From contig JANCIK010000010.1 in assembly GCA_028532985.1 (NCBI GenBank), forward strand, positions 2,790,001 to 2,854,000: 64,000 nt of DNA, in the 5' to 3' direction. Within the stretch, counting starts at the first letter, position 1; each line of letters opens with the position of its first letter. Positions 12,038 to 24,083 of the stretch are shown in pieces. The notes beneath the pieces were generated by a model, which ran no database searches, was not told where the DNA came from, and saw only the letters and a list, made by a program, of their open reading frames with translations. This DNA comes from Stropharia rugosoannulata. Its lineage: Eukaryota; Basidiomycota; Agaricomycetes; Agaricales; Strophariaceae. The position numbers and the translations under genes were made by a program.

Positions 12038-14780
12038 TTGGGGGTGAGACTTGGAGAGGTCGCCGCCGGGTGAGGGCATTGGTCTCTTGAAGTGTTGACA
12101 GATGTATACATTTTCGACGGCAGGATAGCAATGGTTTCTGCTTTCGGACCGATTTCGTATTGTATTATTATATGCCTTGTATGTGTGCTGGACAAATTCA
12201 ATCCTATTCTTGCTTGCAAATATGTATTATATAACGTACTATAAGGCGCTTTCGGAATCAAAATAGCTGCGGCATGAGGCCCAATCAATACATGGAAGGA
12301 CGTCTTCAATGACACTATGTGAACGGACGGACCAAGGTCTGTAAATGTCCCCTCTGACTAGAAGATCACATCTTTCTGTTTGACTTCAAACATTGAGGGG
12401 ACGTGGAAGATCAGAACAAGCATTGTTTAATGTGATACTTATCCGACAGTGCTCCACTCTTCAAACTTGGTACACATTTGGAGGTATGTACCTCGGCGCC
12501 GTGAAGACGGATTTTATTCTTTGGCGTTTGGGTCGCTCATTTCTTCGACGTTACGTTCTGTAACGCTAGGGTGAGAAGGATCACCGCCTAATATCATACC
12601 GACATGTTTTAGGCTCACCTGATGGATAAGGCCTTGAGACTCTGGGAGAAGGTTCCTGCGTTCTGATCCCATTCAGTATTCTCGCATGCGCTGTGTCCCA
12701 TTTCTCCGGTTGCTTCCCAAGAATGAAGCAAGTCAGTCTTAGCCAGCCTTAGCCGTCAGGTCGCCGTGGAGGCCAAAAAACGCTATCGAGCCTCGCAAGG
12801 CCACCATCCAATAGTCTGACCACGATCGCCGACCCGCACTCCTCTAGATCGCAGCGCTGTGTCCGAGCGAGCCGAACACTTAATTTGATGTCCGTGAAGA
12901 AACTAAAGTTACGAGGAGCTGCTCTGCAGCTGCCGTAAAACGAAAGCCCTCATTGCCAGACTCTCCTTGAAATGGGTAAATGAGTAGGCGGATAGGTGTC
13001 CTTGATGCATAATAAAATGCCTTTGCTCCGACAGGCAATTATTTGGGGGTACATCATGGTTGATAGACGCATGCAAGAAGGCTGGTGTGGGTTACTAGTT
13101 GACTTGCACGCTATTGGTCAACGACTGGGTCTATCCGCAACGATGTGATCTTAACAGTGTTCCTCAGAGATGGCTGCCAGCCCGCTGTCGTCATAGGGTC
13201 CCGTAGGTGCCGAACGCATATTGGGTAAATACCTCCTTCGTTGACTTGCTTTGCCTCTAAAAACACTTTATTGATCAGGTATTTACGTACGTCGGAGCCT
13301 TCAGCACATTGTCAAGACTGTATCTCTGTGTTTGGAAATCGCCGTCCGTAGCATGCCCGGCCTTTGTGAATTGCCCGAGAAAATGGACCACGTCCCTGGA
13401 ATGTGGTGTCATGTTCGACATGAGTTCTCTGTAGCTGTATCCGCATAGAGTATCGAAATACAGCAGGACAACTAGACCCGTATGGATGATAGATCATCAC
13501 CCCAGATATTTCCGGCGAACTGACAGGATGTGGGTGCAATATATGTACTTACATCATTGGGGATTGTGCGAAACTTCAATGAGTATGTGTATAGTAATTA
13601 CAAGTAGTGCGTTGACAATGGGTTTAATAACTGTGCAAGTCAGTCTCAGGCCCGAGTATTGCGCTGCCTGCACATGAAGCAGACAATAACATCATGCCAG
13701 ACCCGACCCTGCTTAATTTAAATGCGATTGTACATACAACAGATGAATACTAAGGGGCGCCTTCAAGCAGCATAAATTACAGTAAAGTTTAAACTTTATT
13801 CTTTCCAAGCAATATGGACATGCAATGTTGAGTGGGGACGAGAGAGATACTCGTTTGGTGCTTCGCTTTAGTTTCGCTCTACCACAAGTCCGCGTAAATG
13901 GTTCCCCGTTCATTTAATTTATATTAAAAGTCATTTCCTGTGGCTGATCGATCAAGACGGAAAGCCTAAAGTAACGCCCAACCCCAACCAAACCCACGTA
14001 TAGTGAGTAATAAATTGAACCCATTGAATAGCACCCTCATGGTAGTATTTTATTCGAAACTCGGTCCTGCTTAAGAGACCTTCATAGTATTGGGCTACTT
14101 AGAACCCTTGCAATTATCTGTTTAATTAATTCCCAATTCTGGGTGTTTAACTACCCACCGGGTTCCGATGCTGCCACTGGGTGGTTAGTACAAGTTACGG
14201 GTCGCAAGGTTCTGTATGGTTGACACATACCATGATACCTTAGGCAGTAGGCAGGTGTCCTGGACTTTTCCTTTCTGAAGTTGGTTACGGAGATACTAGC
14301 GGTTCCCTGTTTCGCAAAATCGAGGATTTGCATGAATAACATAAGACTCGAGACACTGTATTTACCAAGGCAGATGCCAGAGGATGCCGGATCGGCTTCT
14401 GTGCCGAGGTTGCTGTGTAAGAGGCGGTGTTTGAACTTATTTCAAAGCCCGCGAAACTTCTTTGCCAAGGCTTTGCGGCAACATTTTTCCCATTTCTATT
14501 GGTGTTATAATAGTCCGTTTACTTGAAGAAACTTATGCGCCGCCTCTGAGAGCAGTTCTGCGCTAACTTGCTCTATTACAAACTCTATTTTTTGTGGCAC
14601 CTGGATGTGGCTTTATATATGGCAAACTAGTACCCGTTTCCTAAGATGGCGCCATTGCGATGCCAATCCTGCTCATCTTCGTCATCATGCCTCATCAGCT
14701 CGGACAACTCGCCTTGTAACGCCGCGACAATACTCTGCTCATGCAGCTCTTTTACCGCCTCGTCTCTTTCTTCTCAGACC
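12038..14780. other. Long gene-free stretch with MFS promoter at its right end
   Basis: About 2.7 kb in which I find no coding region with a recognisable motif or a credible intron pattern. Composition becomes more AT-rich after 13.5 kb. At the right end TTTATATATGG (about 14612-14622) resembles a TATA box some 160 bases before the chosen MFS start. An in-frame ATG at 14646 also exists but sits at the expected transcription start. Confidence 0.5.
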
Positions 14781-17059
14781 ATGTCATCTCAGGCACTTGA
14801 GAAACGCGCTGCCAGCCCTACCTTGAACGATCATCAAAGAACAGACGAGGGCACCAATCTTTTGCAACGATCATCAAATCCATCTTCATACTCGGCCATT
14901 TCCACAGACAATGCTTTTATCGTCGACCATCTGGAATACAGTGCAGAGGAGGAGGGTTCAGTCCTGCACATCCTGGACACCCGCTTGATGCCATGCATTC
15001 TTCTTACAACTTTCGTACTCAACATGGACCGCACAAATAACTCTAATGCAATATCAGACAACCTCCCAGCGGACCTTGGGTTCGATATCAATGTGGTGAA
15101 CACCGCGACGGCCATGTATTCCGTTCTCTTCGCTAGTGCCTGCCTGTCGGGCGCCGTGCTTGCCAAAATTGTCGGTCCTGCACGATGTGATTTGCACTTA
15201 TCTCGACAGATCAATTAAGCTTACTCACTTTGTATTCTTATCCATCTGTTTATAGGGATTCCTATTCTTATGTTCTCATGGGGCCTAGTGACACTGGCTC
15301 ATGCCCTAATCAGTGATAAAACTGGGTACCTGATAGGTGTGTGTCAAATGTTGAATTGGAGGCGCACTGTCTTACCCTGATCCAACGTTTACTAGTGCGC
15401 TGCTGTAGGAACCCTTCTTGCCTTCGAAATCTCCTATAAACGTACTTATCTAAGCCATATCTAGTCATTGCAATCACAGAAGGAGGTAGATGCTTTCAAA
15501 TGTTACGTGAATATCATTCTCACAGTTTACAAGGTGTTATACCCACAACTTTGGTCTACCTAGGCGGGTTTTACAAGAGCACCGAACTTGCAACCCGTTT
15601 GGCATGGTTTTGGGGCGTACAGCAGATCGCCAGTGCTGTAAGTGGCTTAATGGCCAGCGGTTTACTTAGACTACGTGGGATCGCGGGTCTAGAAGGGTGG
15701 AAGTGGCTTTTCCTGGTTGATGGGATCATCACCGTCGTAGTTGCTATTGGGACATGGTGCGTAATTCAATTCAATAGACTGTACCCTCCGCGGTTCCACG
15801 TGCCATTCTGTGTTTTTAATTTTCTAAGCGTATGCGCGCAGGATATACCTTCCCCGCAATGTGCATGACATGACTGTCAAGGATCGCTCGCTAGGCGGAA
15901 GAACGTGGCTCACGCATCGCCAAGCCCAGATTGCTGCGACGCGCGTGGTCCGGGAGGACGAGTCGAAGAGGTCGTATGAGTGAGTGCAGCCTTCCGCAAG
16001 TGACTTGTTAATCTAGTATCTAATCACGCAATGCAAATGATAGAAAGACCGTGCAGTGGTCGGACGTTACAGACACTTTAACCGACTGGGTCGTCTGGGG
16101 CCATCTCGCAATTACGAGCATAGGTCATACGCCAGTCAATCCTATGCAGACATGTAAGTAAAGACTCTGCCGCGTTCTTGATTGCGATGAATATTTATTA
16201 ACAAATTACATGTGGACTTAGACCTTCCGACCATCATCAAGTCCTTCGACTTCAGCGTGCCCGTCGCAAACGCGCTGACGGCCCCGCCGTATATCATTCA
16301 AGGCATTGGCATGATCCTCCTTGTGCGGCACTCGGACAGAGTGCGCGAACGCGGATACCACGGCGCATTTGGGGGTATGTAAAACAGCTTTCACCGCACA
16401 GCCAGCTTCTTAACCCGATGATTTACGCACGTAGCGGGATGGCAGCTCCTCGGCTGGATATTCCTACGCAGCCTGCCATCGTCTGCTGGTCGGGCGCTTA
16501 AGTACAGTGCGGCGGTGGTCCTCGCGTCCTGGCCATACACGCACCCGCTGAACGTCGCCTGGCTCACAGAGAACACAGGGTGCGTCTCCTTAAACTTTTT
16601 TATAGTTTACTCCTGAAGAACCGTAACCTCTTTGTATACATCAGGAGCGTCGGCAAGCGCACCGTTGCCTCTGGCCTTGTTATAGGCGCCTGTGTGTATT
16701 TTCCATTATGTTCGTCAGGATCTCGCACTCATACGCCCACAAACAGCTAACATTTATGGCGTATGGGCGTCCCAGATATACCGAGCGGACGACGCACCCG
16801 GTAGGTCACCATAATTAAAGCACGTGGAGTAGTCATGATAATTAACTGGGCGCTAGAATTCAAACGCGGGAACCTCATCAATATCGCGTTCGCTGCGACC
16901 GCATTCACGCTCTGGATCATCCAGAAGACGAACTACAGAAGACAGAATGAACTCAATGCCGCGACAATTGCACAGATGGATAAACGGGAGCTCGAGCGAG
17001 AGGAGAGCCTGCAAGCGACGAAGGGCAACCGCAGTCCGCTGTTCAGGTTCACCACGTAA
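14781..17059 (+). CDS. MFS transporter, allantoate/anion permease (Dal5-like) type
   Basis: A 12-helix major facilitator of the anion:cation symporter group, which imports small organic anions or nitrogen compounds at the plasma membrane. The exact substrate is unknown. Conserved parts include the first helix region with TFVLNMDRTNNSNA, then DINVVNTATAMYSVLF, AITEGGVIPTTLVYLGGFY, LATRLAWFWGVQ and WASQIYRADDAPEFKRGN before the last helices. Twelve exons sum to 1590 nt and 529 residues with the frame intact. The segment joining GYLI to AITEGG is recovered only if a 9-nt exon at 15396-15404 is included, giving VRCF. I chose the ATG at 14781 (MSSQALEKRAASP) over an in-frame ATG at 14646 because a TATA-like element at 14612-14622 would start transcription near the latter. 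The gene is convergent with the esterase, with 183 bases between the stops. Confidence 0.92.
15396..15404 (+). other. 9-nt microexon in the MFS gene
   Basis: TGCGCTGCT lies between two normal-sized introns, 15337-15395 (59 nt, GTGTGT...CTAG) and 15405-15464 (60 nt, GTAGGA...CTAG). With it the protein reads GYLIVRCFIAITEGG, as expected for this transporter family. Without it three residues of a conserved helix are missing, although the frame holds. Confidence 0.8.
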
Positions 17060-17242
17060 ATATGTAGATCCAGGCAACTGTATACATATGCATCTCGGCT
17101 GCACGCACATGACATGACGCGGACGAATGGACTTGGGCCGCCATGAAGACCCTGTAAACATACTGTAAACTGAACTGTAATACCCGTAATACCTGTCCCA
17201 TAATGAACATTTCCGCAAACGCAGATAATCTATATGCCCCTA

Positions 17243-18891
17243 CTACAAGCGCCCCCCGCTCCACTGACCCAACCATGCCAGGAATTTGCCCGCGATCTTC
17301 GCGTGGCCCTCGACCGTCGGGTGCTGGTTGTCCGGAAAGACGTCGGCCCAGGTTACCCACCCCGTCGTGTTGACGAGGAAAATGTTGTGATCCCCCGTTG
17401 CTTGCCTGTCACCCACCCGAGCTTTTTCAGCGACTGTCTCAAAAGCTATGATATGACAGGAAATTACCTAGCTGATACTATGGTCTCGTACTGGCCTGGG
17501 TAGTAATACGAGATGGATCCATCTGCGGCCGGCCAGCCCCACTGTATTGTATAGAATCAGCAAACAACAAATTCACCACTCTAAAAACTGCGCAAGTAAT
17601 AGGTACACTTACGGGCGTGAACACAAAGATAGGCGCTGTGGGGCTCATAACCCGCAGTTTGGCGATAAAATCAGTGTACACCTGGCACAGAGCACTGGAG
17701 ATCAAATATCCATTGTTTGTGCATTATTCTAAGACGTACCTGGACGAACTGTGCATCAGTGACGTTTTGGGAGGCGTCGTTTGCTCTGGGGAATGTATTT
17801 ATTTATATTATAGCGCTAGGGAGGAGGCGAATGTATGAGCGTACCCGATGTGGATAACGATGTGCGTTGCGGGCGGCTGGTCGCGCGCAAAGTCCCAAGG
17901 TGTCGTGAAGTTGTGGTCGGTGGTGTAGTAGTACCCAGTGTCTTCAGTCTGTCGAAAATATCCAGTTGAGTAAACCCGCAAAGCAAAAATTCAATGCAAA
18001 AATTGAACACACCCTGAAGTATTGATACGATACTCCGTGAACGTTTCCGTATGAAAGGATGTCCTGATTCCTACATCAGTATATTTAAAGATGTGTGGTT
18101 GGATATGCATTCACTCACAGTCAATGCAGCACCGGGCTGAGCATTTATGCGATGTTCAGCCTTGAGCTGCTCGCCGACCAAGAAGGGCCACGCTTGGTCG
18201 ACACCCATGGGGAGATACTGGCCCTAAATTATTTGAACGTGAGGTGTATAGCAATACCACAGAAATTATACGCACTGCAGACAGAGAGTCCCCAACAAAC
18301 TGGAAGCTCAAATGGGAGGGGGTGTACGGCAACAAAACAGCATCCTGTTAGGGAGGAAATTTTTTAAAACCGAAAAACTACAGTCAGCTCTTAGACGGAG
18401 CCATTCATACATACCGAGTTGAGTACGATGCTTTCGAGATTGATGCGGTTGTTCTGCCACCCCTCTACATTGATACGGACGACGGAGGATGCGGCCTTCG
18501 GGGACGCCGCGATGGGAATGACGTTCGCGCCCGCGGACGCGTTCACGCTGACAAAATTTGAGCCGTCAATAGAGATACCAATGGTGGCAGATGGCACTGT
18601 TGTGTGCTCTCCGAGATTTAGACTCAGTGAATGCAGGTTTTCTACATTCAGTTTGAAGCCAGAACTGGCCCTGAAATTCGAAAAGGCACAACATATTATA
18701 TTCATATATTTAGCACTAACGCGGTGAAGATTTGCTCACCACCAGGTACCAGGAGATGCATCCCACCGCCCATGGTAGTATATGAGGGGATGATCGTTTC
18801 GAATTGTTAGCGGTGGACGAACGTTGCCAACCGCGTTCGCCATGACGGGTAGCAGAAACGCAACAGTGCAAACCAATGCATGAGCAAGCAT
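17243..18891 (-). CDS. Secreted GDSL/SGNH esterase, CE2-like (acetylxylan esterase type)
   Basis: The protein begins MLAHALVCTVAFLLPVMANA, a clear signal peptide. Residues about 50-150 are a beta-rich region that fits the jelly-roll domain of carbohydrate esterase family 2. An SGNH hydrolase domain follows: nucleophile block FVGDSLSAGQYLP, oxyanion block HIGANDASQN, and the Asp-His pair in FPDNQHPTVEGH. All catalytic residues are present, so it should be active; deacetylation of plant cell-wall polysaccharide is the likely role by family. Ten exons (152, 256, 69, 105, 51, 104, 46, 69, 74 and 163 nt) sum to 1089 nt and 362 residues. CE2 assignment rests on the two-domain order and is less certain than the SGNH call. 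It lies tail-to-tail with the MFS gene. Confidence 0.88.
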
Positions 18892-20389
18892 CTTTTGGGA
18901 ATAAAACAGGATCTTAAGCGCATTGGGGCCGCCCTTTTGTAGAGATTCGAAGAAAATAAGTTGTTTGCCTCAGAGAACGCGTTCTATTGACGCTACAGGC
19001 CCGGACATACGATCACGCGCTTCGCGCAGAAGGCAGCGGCGGATGGCGAAGCGCCGATATTTTCCCGTATACAGAGTGCAGCAGGTACTCTGGTATACTG
19101 CGTTCCGAAGGGCCACGGAATATTAGAATGGCAAAACCTTGAGTGTTTGTCGCATCGGGTAGACTAAGATTTGATGAAAGTCATGTCGCTGAACACTTTT
19201 TGAATTAGACATAAGCGTTATTAGAGATTTAGTGATGTCTTATTCAAGTAAAGGTAATCACCGTCAAGTGTAGGTCCCATAAGATGTGTTGTATGAGGAC
19301 GACGGTAGGGATGACCATACATTCTATCAGGGTCAGTCAGCTGACGTCTCTAGTCTTCGTATCCCTTCTTTTTGACCCCTTCCCTCATTTCCTCCTGATG
19401 TTCACCCGCTCAGTCTGGGGTCTCCAGAATACAGGGGGGTATTTGTTCGTGTGATCTCCAATGAGTCTGATTAATTTCCTACCACGATGCAATGAATGAG
19501 ACTGCAACAATTACTGTGAGTTATTTTTGAATTTTTGGATCCAGTCGTCAATCTAGCGGTAGCAGTCCGTTAGAGTCAAACAATACCTATATTCCTCCCG
19601 GAATTTCAGGCATTGTACGACATAATGAGACAAGAACAGTGGATATCCCACAAGCCCTATTGCGCCCGTAGATAAGGAATCCATGGTGAGTCAGGATCCT
19701 AGGACACCCGTAGTTGATCAACACGAATTGAATATGAAGATCAAGGCGATTACATGGCGACATCGGACAGATCGTAGGCATATCTTCCTGTGTACACAGA
19801 AGAACCTGCAATAGGGTGACAGCGCATGGAGAATATGCCCACAATGGGATCAAGAGTATAGCTCGGCCCAGTCCTGTGCGAAGGCGCAGAGCTTCCTTAT
19901 CGCCATATAGTTCTGTGGGCCCGGCTTTGCGTGAGCGGTGTTCCATTATAAACGTGGGCGCTGCCGCGCTGAACAGGCGATGTCGATGAATCCAGATAGG
20001 GTGAGCAGATTCATTTTTTTTGTTCTGCTATAGTGACTGCTATATAGATGGCGTATTCGGAAGGCCTGGGATGTGTTTCTAGGAAGCCTGGTCGTCGTTG
20101 GGAGAACAAAACAAGAATAAATGATGAATGAACACGAGACAAATAAAAACGGCACCGGAGTCACGCACGTGAAGGCAGTCATTCTCGGCGACAGTAAATT
20201 CGTTTCTGGCATAAGCCATGAACACCTCGAGGCAGCTATGAACCCTCTTCTTTCTCATACCCATATCACGCACACCAATCAGTGAGTGGAGAGCAGCAGC
20301 GCGGCGGTTCTCTGACTCATTCCAAACGTTGCACCAGATAACAACTACCCCACGATTCCTTTGACTTGACCAAGCCTTGACCGACTAAA
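18892..20389. other. Intergenic, shared upstream region
   Basis: The esterase and the PPTase-like gene are transcribed away from each other here, so both promoters should lie in this 1.5 kb. Minus-strand open frames at 19587-19946 and 19946-20212 show no family resemblance, and I do not call them genes. Confidence 0.5.
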
Positions 20390-21442
20390 ATGAGCCATGA
20401 GACGGTACTGGTATGGATGCTATCGCTGAATCGAGAATATGTCAAAATAGTGAGTTCAGTCATTGTCCATTCCTTATCTGCTTAACTTGTACTGCAGGAA
20501 TACGATACCGCATATCAATTGTGCAAGATGTGCTTTCCCAATGACAAGTACAAGTACGAACCTGCCAACCCCGACTCGTTTAGTGAGCCCTTTCAAGCTA
20601 TTGCGACAACAGCCACTAACAAGCGGACCAGGGCTTTTAATGACTCAGCTTCTCCCAGTCCTCATGATGCGACATCGCCGGGTACCGCGCGCAAAATGGC
20701 ACGATCATGTAACGCCCACGGGGAAGCACTGGATTGAACATGTGTGTGTCATGACGCACCGGTGGAGATTCGCAACTAACGGTATTAATAGGCGCCCGAC
20801 TCGTCAGGGCGGGCACGGCCTCCGAGCATTGGGTATCAGCTCACATTTAACAATTCACTATGTGGCATGGCGGTAACGCAAGGGACGCCGGCGCAGGTCG
20901 TGAACATCGGTCTGGGGATCAAGCAGCTCAAAGTCGAGCCGAGAGGCACGAGCGTGCGTTCATTCTTTGAGTCATTAGCACACAAGGTATGCGCGTGTCT
21001 TTGCCGTGTCATTCCGTACGTCCTCACTCATGACCATGTCCAGTTCACCCCGATTGAGATAGCGAATATCCATGGCACGCCGGATGAAGTCATGCTCAAG
21101 CGGATCTGCATCAACCTTGCCCTGAAAGAGGCGTACATCAAAGCCATTGGCCAGCCCATTGGGTTTGACCTCTCGCGGCTCGAATTCAACATGCTCGACC
21201 GCAAAGCGACAGGCGACGGGAACCCGCTTATCGGTTGGGAGTTCCGAGTGTTCACTGCGAAGCTCGGCGTCGCGCGGGGCACCATTCTGAAACAGGAGGA
21301 GTACGAGTGCGTCTGCGCGTACTACAGGGGCACACCAGAGACGAATTTCATCTTCCATGCCACTGCGCAAGAGCTCGAGAACTGGGTGCAGTTCATCAAC
21401 ATCGATCAGTTAATGGCCGTCGCCACGAAGCTTGCTGCGTAG
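20390..21442 (+). CDS. 4'-phosphopantetheinyl transferase-like protein, diverged active site
   Basis: The family transfers phosphopantetheine from CoA to carrier proteins such as aminoadipate reductase, fatty acid synthase, PKS and NRPS. Five exons (60, 85, 110, 195 and 399 nt) sum to 849 nt and 282 residues. Recognisable blocks are RLLMTQLLPVLMMRHRRVPR, TPTGKHWIE (usual TPxGKP), IGYQLTFNNSLCGMAV (usual NITHDNxxVAMA), IGLGIKQLKV and ALKEAYIKAIGQPIGFD. Two key positions differ from the family. The IGVDI-type metal site reads IGLGI, so the Mg-binding Asp is Gly. The aromatic residue before xxKEAxxK is Leu. The Lys-Glu-Ala-x-x-Lys core is kept. Splicing is orderly and the frame intact, so this is an expressed-looking gene but possibly a pseudoenzyme or one with altered chemistry. 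It is convergent with the permease (75 bases between stops). Confidence 0.8.
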
Positions 21443-21517
21443 GAGTGCTCATACCCCGTCTTTTGTTATTGCTGTGTAGTTTATCTTTTGTCCTGTTGTC
21501 AACTAACTAATGTACCA

Positions 21518-24083
21518 CTATGAATCTTTATCTGCCTTCTCGTACTGCATTGCATCGCTCGCAGGGATAGGGGGTCCGTGGTAGTTGTATTTGCCGCCTG
21601 CAAACAATTAGTTGTTAGTGTTGCCCGCGAATCGCATACTGCAGCTATTGTGCTCACTGATTATGTACCAGACGCCGCTTAACACACCAAAGCCAACAAA
21701 AACGACAGACGCATAGTCTAAGCGCAGCGCCACCCATCAGTAAATGTCCGTTCTACAGGGATCTTATGCCTAGACTCACTCATCGTCACCCTCGTAACAG
21801 GGATCACCGCAGGCATGGAGAATAGAACAATGGAGAACGCGACCCACAGGACGGCGAACACGTTGAGCGGGTACCCCCAGCGTCCCAAGTTGAACGGCGC
21901 ATCTGCCATGTCGCGGCGTCCGTTGGCGAGCGAGGCCGCGACGGGCATCGCATAGCTTGCGCCGAGGCAAATGACCGCGACGCCGACGAACGCGTTGAAA
22001 GCTGTGCTGGAGCCGAGGAAGATGAGGCCGAGCACAAGCTGGATCGCGAGAGTGAGTGCGTTGGCGTACACAGGCACGTCGCCGAGCCCGCGGTGGACGC
22101 GCGCCCATACTTTATGCAGGGGGATCGCCTTGTCACGGGCGAACGACCACGTAGCGCGCGAGGCCGCACAGCAGATAGAGATGGCGCAGAACATGCCGAT
22201 ACCGAATATGATGAACCACTACATGCAACCTAAGTGGCGTATCCTGGGGCGTTACAAAAATAAAGACGTTACCAATCCGAATCCTCCGCCTTTCGAGCCC
22301 ATAACCATTTGGAAGAGCACGCCCAAAGGCTGGCCGCCCGGAACTACAAATTCCACTTTTAGCGCACACTTTTAAGGACATATAAAACGGCGTACCAGCA
22401 AGAAGTGTAGGGATATCCGGAAGCGTGAAAAGGATTGGCAGGAGGAATATTATGCCTACCACGAAGCTGATGGGAATGGACCACGCCATCGCCCGAGGTA
22501 CTTGAACAGCTGGCTCGTGCACCTCCTCAGCCATGCTTGCAACTGTTAATCTAGTTATAAATCGCAAATATATAGGCTGGAAGGTTTGCGTACCCATTCC
22601 GATAGCAGAAAAGGTGTAAGCTAGATTACGTCGATACGAGTTTTCTTGAGTTGGAGATCAATTAGACTCACCTGGCTAAAAGGATATCAGAATCAGAATT
22701 CAGTGAATCACTCCCATGATGCACTTACCGGAAGCAGTCCTACGAAAAATGACCACCCAGGAGTCCACCCTGAGAACGATGGATCGAAATGCGCTAACGC
22801 AAAGGAGGCTGAGTGCCTTCCTACAGCAGCTTTCGCCGAGAGGCATATCAATATCACTTATGGAGATGGTGCCATCAATTACATTTACATAGCAATAAAT
22901 CAAATTGTCCTGAACATACCAATGACCCCCAAAGCCGTCCAGACAGCGCAAACGATCTGGAGAAGCCGTTAAAAGGTCATCAGAGTAAATCAACGGTGCT
23001 TACGTCAATGGTAGGAAGGTGCCTATTGAAGAACACCCCGACGAGGGTTGCAAATGTAGCCACACCCATGAACACGAGATCTGATCCCGCCAAGTAAGGA
23101 TCGGCGGGCGCTTAAAGTTAATTTGAGCTCACATGTTTGCCATGCTTGGGGCACCCAATCTGGATGGAATATCCCTGCACCTGCAACTACGAGCTGGGCT
23201 GTGCCCTTTAAAAGCGCATACAATATTCATCGTCAGTCAGTCGGTCGCACAAGCGAAAGCACGAATTACGTACGAAGGTGACAGACAGACTGATTGTCCA
23301 GACCCCAACCATCGTGAGCCAGCCATTGATCCAGGACGACAGTAAGCGACGTTTTGGGGAAGTCAGGACGTAGCACCAGTAGTACGCGCCTGCCGAGGTG
23401 GGGTACTTGGAGCATATTTCCGCAAGAGACAATGCCAGGGGCTGGCAGGCGATGCATATGATTACCCAGCTGACAATTTTGCTATGTTAGCAAGGTATAT
23501 CTACCAACTAAGCTCTTTGAAACGTACCCCCATAGCATAACTGCTGGTCCTCCACCAACTAGAGATGTTGCTATAGGCGCGGCGAGCCCAAATGCTGCAA
23601 AATAACCGGAAAATGAGCGGCCTCGGTCTTCAACGCTCAGAGCAGAAATAGATGACATACGAACTGCAATGATGGCTATTACCCGGCGTTGTCAATAGTC
23701 GAGTCGTCATTGGCAAATTAAGAAGAGAAGGAGAAGGAGAGTCAGAAATAGACCGAAGGCAATGTGGGGTATGGCCGATGGGAATGAGGGGTATCGTACC
23801 TAGGAGCACTACGACCAGGTCAGGCTACCTCAGTGACAATGACCAATATCGAGAAAGACCCACTGAACAATATATGGAGAAGCCCACGGGACTGTAGTAC
23901 ACTGTCTTCAGCATACCGCTACTAGCGACAAAACGGATTGAGGAAACTAATCAATTGGCGCACCCGTTGGAGTTCCTGTTCGTACCCCAGCTTCTTCAAA
24001 TTCTCCGCCGCTTCATCGTCAGCGTTCCCGAATCCTTTTCCTGCAGCGCCATGGGCCAGAGATGCGTCGGATTGCGCGGACAT
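21518..24083 (-). CDS. APC-superfamily amino acid/GABA permease
   Basis: A 12-helix amino acid-polyamine-organocation transporter, probably importing GABA or amino acids. Family blocks in order: LHILFMLLAIIAVPFGLAAP, SLVGGGPAVMLWGWVI, SLAEICSKYPTSAGAYYWC, WINGWLTMVGVWTISLSV, GWTPGWSFFVGLLPPAYTF, SMAEEVHEPAVQVPRAM and YNYHGPP near the end. Seventeen exons (120, 28, 9, 15, 67, 196, 73, 77, 37, 128, 4, 27, 147, 71, 439, 60 and 80 nt) sum to 1578 nt and 525 residues with correct phase at every junction. The very small exons, including one of 4 nt, are required for these conserved blocks. Helices 1-2 are spread over five exons. The gene seems fully functional. The stop is 75 bases from the PPTase-like stop. 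Confidence 0.92.
22672..22675 (-). other. 4-nt microexon in the APC permease
   Basis: CCAG on the minus strand is flanked by introns 22676-22728 (53 nt, GTAAGT...TTTTAG) and 22621-22671 (51 nt, GTGAGT...TCTAG). It joins VGLLP to YTFSAIGM as LLPPAYTF and is needed for both frame and motif. Confidence 0.85.
23661..23891 (-). other. Run of tiny exons (28, 9 and 15 nt) in the APC permease
   Basis: Exons at 23864-23891 (28 nt), 23800-23808 (9 nt, TGCTCCTAG) and 23661-23675 (15 nt) are separated by introns of 55 and 124 nt. Together they encode SRGLLHILF-MLLA-IIAVP, the conserved first membrane helix. All donor and acceptor sites are GT-AG and every phase matches. Confidence 0.82.

Noticed and set aside
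20742..20876. PPTase-like gene at first seemed to be frame-shifted (open frames in two phases around 20740-20876)
   Set aside because: A 50-nt intron 20742-20791 with a CTAAC branch site and TAG acceptor joins the two parts exactly; all five exons then sum to a multiple of three.
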